A stretch of DNA of 7,570 nucleotides from Fimbriimonadaceae bacterium (lineage in GTDB: Bacteria; Armatimonadota; Fimbriimonadia; Fimbriimonadales; Fimbriimonadaceae): positions 1-7,570 of the forward strand of contig JAKRSE010000337.1 of assembly GCA_022402505.1 (NCBI GenBank). Reading direction: 5' to 3'. Of this stretch, positions 1 through 6,658 are shown piece after piece; position 1 is the stretch's first letter; every line of letters starts with the position of its first letter. The notes beneath the pieces were generated by a model that had not been told where the DNA came from, searched no databases, and saw only the letters and a program-made list of their open reading frames with translations. A program made the position numbers and the translations under genes.

Positions 1-1
1 G

Positions 2-742
2 TTCCACGCTCAGGAAGACACGGCGGCGGCCCTGGAGGAGGTCATCTTGGACGCGGTGCAACGTCGGCGGGTGATCCTGGTGCCCAGCTTTGCCATCGGC
101 CGGACTCAGGAGCTGCTCTGGCACCTGCACCAGCTGATCCAGGCGGGGCGGATCCCGCGCATCCCGATCCATGTGGATTCGCCGATGGCCAACGCGACGA
201 CCCTGCTCTATGACCGGCCTCGGGAGGACATGGACCCGGAACTGAGGCTGGACCTGACGGAGGGCAATTCGCCTTTTGATTCCGACATGGTCCACTTCGT
301 CCGGGCGCGGCACGAGAGCAAGGCGCTGAACGAGATGGAAGGGCCCCGGCTGATCATCAGCGGCAGCGGAATGGCGACGGGCGGAAGGATCGTCCATCAC
401 CTGGCCCAGCGGCTCGGCGATCCGTCGACGGTCGTGCTGTTCACCGGCTTCCAGGCTCGCGGAACGCTTGGACGAAGGCTGATCGAGAAGGAGCCGGAGG
501 TCCGCATCCTGGGTCGGGAGTTCACCGTCCGGGCCGAGATTCGCAAGCTCAACTCCCTCAGCGCCCATGCCGATCAGGGCGAGATGATGGAGTGGCTCCG
601 CCGCTTCGCCCGGCCTCCGAAGCGGGTCTACCTGGTCCATGGCGAGCCTCCGGCCCAGGAGGCGCTTGCGGGCCGCATCCGCGAAGAGCTGGGCTGGACC
701 GTGGAGATTCCGGAAGAGGGGCAGAGCTTCAGCCTGGACTGA
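2..742 (+). CDS. MBL-fold/beta-CASP RNA metallohydrolase, C-terminal part (5' truncated)
   Basis: This is the C-terminal 246 residues of a metallo-beta-lactamase-fold hydrolase with a beta-CASP domain, the family of CPSF73-like nucleases and bacterial RNA-processing exonucleases. The reading frame is open from base 2, so the gene begins left of the window; a TTG at 47 lies inside the conserved fold and is not a credible start. Visible marks, numbered from the first visible codon, are VDSPMA (58-63), SGSGMATGGR (120-129, a beta-CASP signature), SAHAD (187-191, containing a conserved metal-site His) and VHGE (212-215, the C-terminal His of the RMMBL motif). The N-terminal HxHxDH metal-binding motif would be in the missing half; family members are about 450-470 residues. 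It is probably cytoplasmic and acts on RNA, but the substrate is not shown by the sequence. The GH15 gene follows in the same direction after 39 bases. Family assignment is confident; the specific role is not. Confidence 0.93.
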   Translation, partial: FHAQEDTAAALEEVILDAVQRRRVILVPSFAIGRTQELLWHLHQLIQAGRIPRIPIHVDSPMANATTLLYDRPREDMDPELRLDLTEGNSPFDSDMVHFVRARHESKALNEMEGPRLIISGSGMATGGRIVHHLAQRLGDPSTVVLFTGFQARGTLGRRLIEKEPEVRILGREFTVRAEIRKLNSLSAHADQGEMMEWLRRFARPPKRVYLVHGEPPAQEALAGRIREELGWTVEIPEEGQSFSLD

Positions 743-781
743 CCCGGGAAGCCGGCGTGCCCCGGATACACTGGGTGGCCG

Positions 782-2716
782 ATGCCCCGCCCACTCGTCT
801 TCGGCAACCGACGCCTGCTGGTCTGTCTGGACGACCGGCACCGAATCCGCGACCTCTACTGGCCTCGGGTCGGGCAGAGCAACCACATTTCCGGCCGGGC
901 GGTGGCATGGGGCGTCTGGACCGAAGGCTCCATGAGCTGGACCGACGGGCCGGAATGGATCATCGCCCAGGGCAGGGTGGAGGGATCTCTGGCCGGCAAG
1001 TCCGTCCTGCAGAATGACGCGCTCGGACTCCGGCTCGAGGCGGCCGAGGCCATCGACCCGGTCCGGCCATGCCTGGTCCGTCGGGTGACCGTGGTGAACC
1101 TGGAGCCGAGGCCCCGGTCGCTTCGATTCTTCTTCAACCACGAACTCCTGATTGATGAGAGCGAGATCGGGAACACCGCGATGTACCACCCGGACCTGGG
1201 AGGCATCGTTCACTACCGACAGAAGGTCTATGCCTTCTTTGGGCTCCGAGGTCCGGCCGGTCCGGCCACCCGATGGGCGACCGGGCCGCGGCGGGTCGGG
1301 CACTTCCCCGGAACATGGGTGCAGTGCGCTCAGGGCGAGCTGAACGGAAGCTCGATGGACGTGGGCGCGGTGGATTCCACTCTGGGGCTCGATCTCGAAT
1401 TGGATGCGCTGGAGGAGACCTGGTTGGAATGGAGGCTCTGCATGGCCGAAGATCTAGCGGCCGTGGAGAACCTCGCCGAATGGTGGAACGGGATCGACTT
1501 CGATGCTGCCTTGACCCACCAGATGGATGGTGAATCCGAATGGGTGTCAACCAATCTTGCGGAAAAGACCGACCATTTGGATGAGTGGCAGTCGGAGAGG
1601 CTCCGGTCGTCCATGCTGCTGATCCGGACCCAGGTCGATGCCGAGGGAGGAATTCTTGCGGGGGCCGACAGCGACACGATGACGGGCAACACCTTGAACT
1701 ACAGCAATGTCTGGCCTCGGGATGCCGCCTTGGTGGCGGATGCCCTGCGATCCGTGGGGATTCACCAAGAGGTGGACGACTCGCTGGAATTCGGCATCCG
1801 AACCCTCCCGGAGAACGGCCTGTACCGGCAGAAATACTGGCCCGACGGCACGCTGGGAGTCTCCTGGCATCCCATGTGGTGGAAGGGAAGGAAGGTCCTG
1901 CCGATCCAGGTGGATGAGACGGCGTTGATGGTCTGGGTTGCGTCGCGGAGGCTGATGGAACCGGGCGCCCCTCAGCGGCTGTGGCCCGAGATGGTGGCCC
2001 CGGCGCTTCGCGGGCTGGAATCGCAGATCGATGACCAAGGCTGGCCGCTGCCAAGTTGGGATCTGTGGGAAGAGCGACGGGGCGTCAGCTTCTTCGCCGT
2101 GTGCTCGATCCTGGCTGCTTGGGCCGAATCCGAAAGGGCGGCCTGGATCGTCGGGGCTGATCCGGAACCCATCCGATCGCGGCGCCTGCGGCTTCAGGAA
2201 CAGTGCCGGGCCCGGATGCTTGCCGCCGACGGTGCCTTTGTCCGGCAGATCGATGAAGACGGGCAGCCTGACCCGACGGTTGACTCGGCGCTGGTCGCGG
2301 GACTGCTCCTGATGCCCTTCGACCAAATGGATGATCCTGCCGTCCGAACCACCATCCAAAAGGTGCGGGATCGGATTCACGAGAAGTCGCCGTCTGGGGG
2401 ATGTGCCCGGTACGAGGGCGACTACTACCACCGAAAGGATGACCGTTACCCCGGTTCGCCGTGGATCATCTCCACCCTTTGGTTGGCCCAGGCGGCTCTG
2501 AAGTTCGACCGAGACATCGCCGAGGCGGAGCGGATTCTGGGCTGGATTCGGCGGATCGAAGCGCCGACCGGAGTTCTGCCCGAGTCGATCCATCCGGTCA
2601 CGGCCGAGCCGCTCAGCGTGAGCCCCCTCACCTGGTCACACGCCGAGCTGGTCCGAACCCTCAACATGCTCGCCGAAGTTCGGGCGAGCGCCGAAATCAC
2701 ATCCGGTAGAGGCTGA
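782..2716 (+). CDS. Glycoside hydrolase family 15 (glucoamylase-type) enzyme, cytoplasmic
   Basis: This complete 644-residue protein looks like a GH15 inverting alpha-glucosidase, which releases glucose from the non-reducing ends of alpha-glucans or isomalto-oligosaccharides. Residues 1 to about 250 form the family's N-terminal beta-sandwich region, opening with MPRPLVFGNRRLLVCLDD, which supports the ATG at 782. The rest should be the (alpha/alpha)6 barrel. Key sites are NYSNVWPRD (306-314; the WPRD Asp314 matches the substrate-binding Asp of GH15), WDLWEERRG (426-434; Glu430 aligns with the catalytic acid of fungal glucoamylase) and LPES at 599-602 followed by PLTWSHAE near the C-terminus (Glu601 is the likely catalytic base). 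No signal peptide or membrane segment is seen, so it should act in the cytoplasm on glycogen, maltodextrin or isomaltose. A trehalase or isomaltose glucohydrolase activity is possible within this family. The ribosome binding site is weak (GGTGG just before the ATG). The last 20 bases overlap the convergent mccB gene. Confidence 0.93.
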   Translation: MPRPLVFGNRRLLVCLDDRHRIRDLYWPRVGQSNHISGRAVAWGVWTEGSMSWTDGPEWIIAQGRVEGSLAGKSVLQNDALGLRLEAAEAIDPVRPCLVRRVTVVNLEPRPRSLRFFFNHELLIDESEIGNTAMYHPDLGGIVHYRQKVYAFFGLRGPAGPATRWATGPRRVGHFPGTWVQCAQGELNGSSMDVGAVDSTLGLDLELDALEETWLEWRLCMAEDLAAVENLAEWWNGIDFDAALTHQMDGESEWVSTNLAEKTDHLDEWQSERLRSSMLLIRTQVDAEGGILAGADSDTMTGNTLNYSNVWPRDAALVADALRSVGIHQEVDDSLEFGIRTLPENGLYRQKYWPDGTLGVSWHPMWWKGRKVLPIQVDETALMVWVASRRLMEPGAPQRLWPEMVAPALRGLESQIDDQGWPLPSWDLWEERRGVSFFAVCSILAAWAESERAAWIVGADPEPIRSRRLRLQEQCRARMLAADGAFVRQIDEDGQPDPTVDSALVAGLLLMPFDQMDDPAVRTTIQKVRDRIHEKSPSGGCARYEGDYYHRKDDRYPGSPWIISTLWLAQAALKFDRDIAEAERILGWIRRIEAPTGVLPESIHPVTAEPLSVSPLTWSHAELVRTLNMLAEVRASAEITSGRG

Positions 2717-4307
2717 ATCCCGGCGGATCGAGCGGGGCCCGTCGGCACGCCTCCAGGCTCAATGCGAGGACCCGTCGGGTCTGGCTCGGCTCGATGATGC
2801 CGTCGTCCCAAAGCCGGGCCGAGGAAAACGTCGCTTCGCTCTCGCGTTCGTAGGTCTCCAGAATCGGCCGCTTGAACTCGGCCTGTTCCTCGGGGCTCAT
2901 CGTGCGGCCCTGGGCGGCCAGTGCGTCCATCCGGATGGTCAGCAGCACGTTCGCCGCCTGCTCGCCGCCCATGACGCTGATCCGGGCGTTCGGCCACATC
3001 CAGAGAAAGCGCGGCTGGTAGGCGCGGCCGCACATTCCGTAGTTCCCCGCGCCATAGCTGCCGCCGACGATCAGGGTGATCTTGGGGACCTGGGCGGTCG
3101 AGACCGCCGTGACCAGCTTGGCTCCATGCCGGGCGATCCCCTCGTTTTCGTACCGTCGCCCCACCATGAAGCCCGTGATGTTCTGGACGAAGAGGATCGG
3201 AATCTGGCGAGCGCAGCAGAGCTCGATGAAGTGGGCGCCCTTCTGCGCGGATTCGCTGAACAGGATTCCGTCATTGGCCAGAATTCCGACCTGGTGCCCT
3301 TCGATCCGGCCGAATCCGCAGATCAGGGTCGATCCGAACCGGGCTTTGAACTCGTGCAGCCGGCTGCCGTCCAGGAGCCGGGCCAGAATCTGCCGCATCT
3401 CCATCGGCCGGCGAGGCTCGCTCGGGATCAGGCATTCCAGTTCGGCCGGGTCGAAGAGCGGCGGTTCCGAGGCGGCGGGAGCCGGCAGGCGGGACTCGGG
3501 GCCCGGCCCCAGTGAGGCGACGATTGATCGGACCAGCTCGAGGGCGTGGGCGTCGTCTTCGGCCAGATGGTCGGCGGTTCCGCTGAGCCTGGTGTGGACA
3601 TCGGCTCCGCCCAGATCTTCGGCCGAGACCTCTTCGCCGGTCGCGGCTTTCACCAGAGGCGGGCCTCCCAGGAAGATCGTGCCCTGGTCCTTGACAATGA
3701 CAGTCTCATCCGACATGGCCGGAACGTAGGCGCCGCCCGCCGTGCAGCTTCCCATGACGGCGGCGATCTGCGGAATTCCCGCCGCCGACATCTTCGCCTG
3801 GTTGTAGAAGATGCGACCGAAGTGGTCTCGGTCGGGAAAGACCTCCGACTGCAGCGGCAGAAACGCTCCGCCAGAATCCACCAGGCTGATGCAGGGAAGA
3901 CGGTTCTCGGAGGCGATCTCCTGGGCTCGAAGATGCTTCTTGACGGTCAGCGGATAGTAGGCGCCGCCCTTCACCGTGGCATCGTTCGCCAGGATCATGC
4001 ACTCGCGGCCCTCGATTCGGCCGATTCCGGTCACAAGCCCGGCGGCGGCCGCCCGGCCGTCGTAGAGCCCCCAGGCGGCAAAGGCTCCGACCTCCAGGAA
4101 GGGAGAGCCGGGGTCAAGAAGGGCGTCGATTCGGTCTCGTGCCGTCAGCTTGCCCCGGCTCCGGTGGCGGGCGACCGCCTCCGCCCCTCCGCCTTCGGCG
4201 ATCCGGCCGAGCCGTTCCCGGTGGTCCGAGAGGATCGCCTGCATCGCGGCGCGGTCGGCCCGGACCTGCTCGTCGCTGAGGTCGATCTTGGAACCGAAAG
4301 TGTCCAT
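2697..4307 (-). CDS. mccB: Methylcrotonyl-CoA carboxylase-type carboxyltransferase (beta) subunit
   Basis: This complete 536-residue acyl-CoA carboxyltransferase transfers CO2 from carboxybiotin to an acyl-CoA, most likely 3-methylcrotonyl-CoA in leucine breakdown. Length matches MCC beta (about 535). Seen in order: GKLTARDRIDALLDPGSPF (52-70), the N-domain oxyanion-hole loop GSCTAGGAYVPAMSD (186-200), GTIFLGGPPLVKAATGE (209-225), NITGFMVG (376-383), the C-domain loop GGSYGAGNYGMCGRAY (415-430), and DDGIIEP near residue 501. NITGFMVG, where propionyl- and acetyl-CoA carboxylases have a D-x-PGF type motif, and the methyl-crotonyl style C-terminus favour MCC or geranyl-CoA carboxylase over PccB/AccD. 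The ATG at 4307 is chosen because MCC beta proteins start shortly before this point; no strong ribosome binding site is visible. The biotin carboxylase/biotin carrier partner and other leucine-pathway genes are not in the window. It sits 44 bases after the flippase gene on the same strand. Substrate is inferred from family. Confidence 0.93.
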   Translation of the reverse strand: MDTFGSKIDLSDEQVRADRAAMQAILSDHRERLGRIAEGGGAEAVARHRSRGKLTARDRIDALLDPGSPFLEVGAFAAWGLYDGRAAAAGLVTGIGRIEGRECMILANDATVKGGAYYPLTVKKHLRAQEIASENRLPCISLVDSGGAFLPLQSEVFPDRDHFGRIFYNQAKMSAAGIPQIAAVMGSCTAGGAYVPAMSDETVIVKDQGTIFLGGPPLVKAATGEEVSAEDLGGADVHTRLSGTADHLAEDDAHALELVRSIVASLGPGPESRLPAPAASEPPLFDPAELECLIPSEPRRPMEMRQILARLLDGSRLHEFKARFGSTLICGFGRIEGHQVGILANDGILFSESAQKGAHFIELCCARQIPILFVQNITGFMVGRRYENEGIARHGAKLVTAVSTAQVPKITLIVGGSYGAGNYGMCGRAYQPRFLWMWPNARISVMGGEQAANVLLTIRMDALAAQGRTMSPEEQAEFKRPILETYERESEATFSSARLWDDGIIEPSQTRRVLALSLEACRRAPLDPPGFSLYRM

Positions 4308-4351
4308 GTCCCGGCGAGGTTACCGCCTGAGGTCCCCGGGCGGGTTCCGCG

Positions 4352-5743
4352 TCAGGGTTCGGGCTGCGGTTCGGCGGTTCGACGGAAGATCCGGAGCGGA
4401 TTGCCTCGGAGGCCGGTCAGCCATGAGGACGGGCTGGACTCCAGGAGCTCGAGAGAGGCCCGCAGAACGTAGCCCGCCATCGCTGCTTCGATGAGGAGCA
4501 GCGCCACCGCACTGCCCAGCAGCCCGAGCCAGGGGATCAGCAGCCAGGCGACTCCGATGGCGGCGACGTTGGCGAGAAGAAACCGCAGGGTCAGCCGCTG
4601 ATGGCGATTGACCGCGACAAGGACGGTGGAGCTGGCATTCCAGAGGCTGTTCATCAGGGAAAGCAGGCCGAGGACCAGGAAGACGGGCCAAAGGAACTCC
4701 GCCTGCCCGTCGGTCATGATTCCGAAGAGCAGGGGGCCGAGCAGCAGGACGGGCACGGAGGCCGCCAGCGAGGCCAGGAGCGCTGCCTGAGTCATTCCGT
4801 GATGGAGATCTTCCGCCAGCTTCCGCCGACCGGCGCCGAGGGCCTGGGAGAGCTCGGGCCAGACGGCCGAGTTCAGCAGGGCTCCGGCCTGCAGGATGAC
4901 CCGGCTGATCGTGCGCATCGCCCGGAAACCGGCGACGGCCGCCGGCCCGAGAGTCAGCTTGATGACCAGTTCAGTGCCGGCCTGGCTGATGGCGTGGCCC
5001 ATCGGGTAGAGCAGAAAACTGATGGCCGGCTTGAGCAGGGTTCGGATGAGGTCGCGATCCGCCTGACCCCAGCCCCACTTGATCCAGGGGCGCAGTCGGC
5101 GGAGATCCAAGGCCATCAGGAGGTTTCCGAGCACCGCGACGGCCGCAATCCCGATGGCGAACGCCAGAACGGATCCCCAGACGATCGCGCAGGTCGCTCC
5201 GGCCGTGATCGAGGCGAGCCGTTGCAGATTCTCCCAATGCGTGATTCGGGAGAAGAGGCCGTCGGACTTGAAGGCGGCGGCGATGAGGCTGAGCTGCTGT
5301 TGAGCCACCACCTGGATGATCAGGACGGTGACGATCCAGCGAGCTTCCGAGTCGGAGATCGTCTCCAGCTCGAGCCACGTCGGCCAGGGGAGTGTGTGGC
5401 AGAGAACAAGGGCGGTCACCGCCATGGCCGAGCTGAGGCTGGAGACGAAGAGCCACGCGCTCTGGAAGACCCGCAGGGCTCCAGCTCGGTCTTCTCGGCC
5501 GACCCGCATGGCCATTTCCGAAGCGGCCGCCGTGCCGAACCCCAGGTCGGAGAGGGCCAATTGCGCCGGAATTCCGCTGAGCACGAGCCACTCCCCCGCC
5601 CGGTCGATTCCCCACAGGCGGACGAAAAGGGCCATGCTGACCAGGCCGATGATGGTGCTGATGACCTGGCCTACACCGTTCGCGGCGAGGCCCTTCTTCA
5701 GTCGTTGTCCCAGTGCCGTGGCCATCCGTGCGCCCAGGAACAT
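4352..5743 (-). CDS. Wzx/MATE-like polysaccharide flippase, integral membrane protein
   Basis: This 463-residue, very hydrophobic protein has about 12 predicted membrane segments by eye, among them roughly residues 22-44, 93-116, 135-158, 176-212, 236-258, 318-342, 350-376 and 386-428. Length, segment count and a basic N-terminus (LGQRLKKGLAANGVGQVIS) fit the MOP superfamily of oligosaccharide and lipid-linked sugar flippases (Wzx/RfbX type), which move undecaprenyl-linked glycans across the inner membrane. The N-terminal LWGIDRAGEW and SDLGFGTAAASEMAMR stretches resemble the conserved early loops of that group. The substrate cannot be read from the sequence, and no glycosyltransferases or polymerase lie nearby, which is unusual for a Wzx. 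The start is given as ATG 5743; ATG 5725 (residue 7) is equally possible because neither has a good ribosome binding site. The gene lies 47 bases after tetR and 44 bases before mccB, probably in one transcript. A drug or lipid exporter of the same superfamily is an alternative. Confidence 0.85.
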   Translation of the reverse strand: MFLGARMATALGQRLKKGLAANGVGQVISTIIGLVSMALFVRLWGIDRAGEWLVLSGIPAQLALSDLGFGTAAASEMAMRVGREDRAGALRVFQSAWLFVSSLSSAMAVTALVLCHTLPWPTWLELETISDSEARWIVTVLIIQVVAQQQLSLIAAAFKSDGLFSRITHWENLQRLASITAGATCAIVWGSVLAFAIGIAAVAVLGNLLMALDLRRLRPWIKWGWGQADRDLIRTLLKPAISFLLYPMGHAISQAGTELVIKLTLGPAAVAGFRAMRTISRVILQAGALLNSAVWPELSQALGAGRRKLAEDLHHGMTQAALLASLAASVPVLLLGPLLFGIMTDGQAEFLWPVFLVLGLLSLMNSLWNASSTVLVAVNRHQRLTLRFLLANVAAIGVAWLLIPWLGLLGSAVALLLIEAAMAGYVLRASLELLESSPSSWLTGLRGNPLRIFRRTAEPQPEP

Positions 5744-5763
5744 TGTTCCATACGCCGGAGGAC

Positions 5764-5789
5764 TTCAGGCCGGAGATGATTCAGGCCGG
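5764..5789. repeat. 10-bp direct repeat in the tetR-flippase gap
   Basis: TTCAGGCCGG occurs at 5764-5773 and again at 5780-5789, separated by six bases, filling over half of the 47-base gap between the tetR stop and the flippase start. A related 10-mer, GGCCGGTTCA, occurs at 5784-5793 (overlapping the second copy) and at 6497-6506 in the tetR control region. In such GC-rich DNA, GGCCGG words are common, so regulatory meaning is uncertain. Confidence 0.4.
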
Positions 5790-5790
5790 T

Positions 5791-6426
5791 TCAATCTTCG
5801 GCCAACAGCCCGGCCGTGACCATGCGCTTGAGGATTCGGCAGGTCCGGTCAAGAGCCTCTTCCTGGGTCAAGGAATCGAAGGGGGTGGTGATCGCGGCGT
5901 GGGCGGTGGAGATGCAGAACCAGGTCAGTGCGCCGGAAAAGTCCAGGCTGGAGGACGAAGGCTTGACGATTCCGGCGGCAATGAGATCTTCCACGCGGAG
6001 GCGGACCTCTTCGGTGAAGGATTCGCTGCGGTCGACGACTCGGGCCAGAGTCTGGAACCCATCGGCCGCCTCCCACATGAGCAGGCGGGTGTACGTGCGG
6101 TTTTGGACCAGAAATCCGGCGTAGTCGCAGAGCAGTCCGCAGAGCCCTTCGAGCGTGCGCGGGCGGTTGCCGGATTCCATCTGCTTTCGGCCGGCGAGCA
6201 CCTGGGCGCGCACGACCGCCTCATAGAGGCCTTCCTTGTTGCCAAAGTAGTGGTAGACCATGCGGATGTTCACGCCGGCATCACGCACGATTTCGTCCAC
6301 TCGTGAGCCGTAAAACCCCTTGTCGGCGAACGCCTGACAAGCCGAAGACAAAAGGGCCTCTCGGACCGACCTTGATGCCGGACCCGGATCGTCAGGGCTC
6401 TGGGGAGAGTCGGAATTGGGTTTCAG
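5791..6426 (-). CDS. TetR/AcrR-family transcriptional regulator (probable CTG start)
   Basis: This is a DNA-binding repressor of the TetR family, acting as a cytoplasmic dimer with an unknown ligand. From the proposed start the protein has 211 residues. The N-terminal helix-turn-helix is clear: SVREALLSSACQAFADKGF (20-38), then VDEIVRDAGV (43-52) and the recognition helix and turn IRMVYHYFGNKEGLY (54-68). The C-terminal ligand and dimer domain follows, with no recognised ligand motif. The only ATG/GTG/TTG in frame is TTG 6351, but it falls inside helix 1 and would remove VREAL, a conserved part of the domain. The frame stays open upstream to a stop at 6475-6477, and CTG 6424-6426 has GGAGG (6435-6439) eight bases ahead, so it is chosen as start; the shorter form would be 186 residues. 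It is the first gene of a likely tetR-flippase-mccB operon and probably controls it and itself. Family is certain; start is inferred. Confidence 0.88.
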   Translation of the reverse strand: MKPNSDSPQSPDDPGPASRSVREALLSSACQAFADKGFYGSRVDEIVRDAGVNIRMVYHYFGNKEGLYEAVVRAQVLAGRKQMESGNRPRTLEGLCGLLCDYAGFLVQNRTYTRLLMWEAADGFQTLARVVDRSESFTEEVRLRVEDLIAAGIVKPSSSSLDFSGALTWFCISTAHAAITTPFDSLTQEEALDRTCRILKRMVTAGLLAED

Positions 6427-6434
6427 GCCGATGT

Positions 6435-6439
6435 CCTCC
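6435..6439 (-). promoter_or_regulatory. Shine-Dalgarno GGAGG for tetR
   Basis: On the minus strand GGAGG lies eight bases before the CTG at 6424-6426. It is the best-matched ribosome binding site seen in the window, and there is no comparable site at a suitable distance before TTG 6351. It is the main evidence for the upstream non-ATG start of the TetR gene. An ATG at 6441-6443 just upstream is in another frame and stops after six codons. Confidence 0.55.
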
Positions 6440-6466
6440 GCATGGACCGCCTTCCACTGGCGGCGG

Positions 6467-6493
6467 ATTCGATATCACCAAAAGATACCGAAT
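6467..6493. promoter_or_regulatory. Imperfect palindrome, candidate TetR operator
   Basis: The arms ATTCGATATC (6467-6476) and GATACCGAAT (6484-6493) are inverted copies with one mismatch in ten, separated by the 7-base centre ACCAAAA. Total length is 27 bp, in the usual size range of TetR-family operators. It sits about 40 bases upstream of the proposed tetR start and downstream of a TATAAT-like box, where an autorepressor would bind. It is AT-richer than its surroundings. Binding by this protein is inference; an RNA hairpin in the tetR leader is the alternative, but no T-run follows it. Confidence 0.45.
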
Positions 6494-6527
6494 TTCGGCC
6501 GGTTCAGATGAGGTTCGGGGCCGTAAA

Positions 6528-6533
6528 ATTATA
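6528..6533 (-). promoter_or_regulatory. TATAAT box, possible -10 of the tetR operon promoter
   Basis: A perfect TATAAT on the minus strand lies in the most AT-rich stretch of the window, about 100 bases upstream of the proposed tetR start and 30 bases downstream of the tRNA-Pro gene. No recognisable -35 hexamer is found 16-18 bases upstream, where the sequence is GC-rich (CGCCGG region). The same AT-rich stretch follows a short GC stem (6539-6543 with 6550-6554), so it could instead be the tail of a weak tRNA terminator. Confidence 0.35.
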
Positions 6534-6538
6534 CTTAC

Positions 6539-6554
6539 CCGGGGCCCATCCCGG
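6539..6554 (-). terminator. Possible weak terminator hairpin after tRNA-Pro
   Basis: Reading the minus strand after the tRNA 3' end, CCGGG (6554-6550) can pair with CCCGG (6543-6539) around a 6-base loop. An AT-rich stretch including TTTT follows about ten bases later. The stem has only five pairs and the T-run is neither adjacent nor continuous, so this is a weak candidate. Confidence 0.25.
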
Positions 6555-6562
6555 CGTCCTCA

Positions 6563-6639
6563 TGGTCGGGGCGACTGGATTCGAACCAGCGACATCTGCC
6601 ACCCAAAGACAGTGCTCTACCAGGCTGAGCTACGCCCCG
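6563..6639 (-). tRNA. tRNA-Pro (anticodon UGG)
   Basis: This 77-nt minus-strand tRNA folds into a full cloverleaf. The acceptor stem is CGGGGCG (6639-6633) with CGCCCCG (6573-6567), giving the C1-G72 pair typical of bacterial proline tRNAs. The discriminator is A73 (6566), and the 3' CCA is encoded (6565-6563). The D arm has GCTC/GAGC. The anticodon stem CTGTC/GGCAG (one G-T pair) closes the loop TTTGGGT, placing TGG at positions 34-36 (bases 6605-6603). The T arm is GCTGG-TTCGAAT-CCAGT. It reads CCA and, by wobble, other CCN codons. A TACATT at 6653-6658 (minus strand), 13 bases upstream, could be its -10 box. Nothing looks degenerate, and no integrase or duplicated tRNA end suggests use as an attachment site. 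Confidence 0.96.
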
Positions 6640-6652
6640 CAGGTCCGAACCG

Positions 6653-6658
6653 AATGTA
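6653..6658 (-). promoter_or_regulatory. Possible -10 box (TACATT) for tRNA-Pro
   Basis: TACATT on the minus strand lies 13 bases upstream of the mature tRNA 5' end, a fitting distance for a short leader. It matches the TAnnnT core of a -10 element. The -35 position is GC-rich (near CGGTGC) and not convincing, so support is limited to position and core match. Confidence 0.3.

Noticed and set aside
1134..2593. Long minus-strand open frames (1134-2054 and 1547-2593) opposite the GH15 gene
   Set aside because: Pro/Arg-rich translations with no recognisable domain, overlapping a gene with clear catalytic motifs. Such frames are expected opposite GC-rich coding sequence.
4308..4351. Inverted pattern GGCG-AGGTTAC-CGCC in the flippase-mccB gap as a terminator or operator
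   Set aside because: Four-base arms and no T-run; too weak to call.
3546..4472. Plus-strand 308-codon open frame opposite mccB
   Set aside because: A GC-driven antisense frame lacking family features; mccB on the other strand is unambiguous.
4601..5779. Plus-strand 392-codon open frame opposite the flippase
   Set aside because: Its Gly/Asp/Glu/Arg-rich, low-complexity translation is the antisense image of a hydrophobic membrane protein, not a real gene.
6465..6584. GGATTCGA shared by the palindrome (6465-6472) and the tRNA T-arm (6577-6584), suggesting an attachment site
   Set aside because: Only eight bases match, the copies are about 110 bp apart, and there is no integrase or foreign island.
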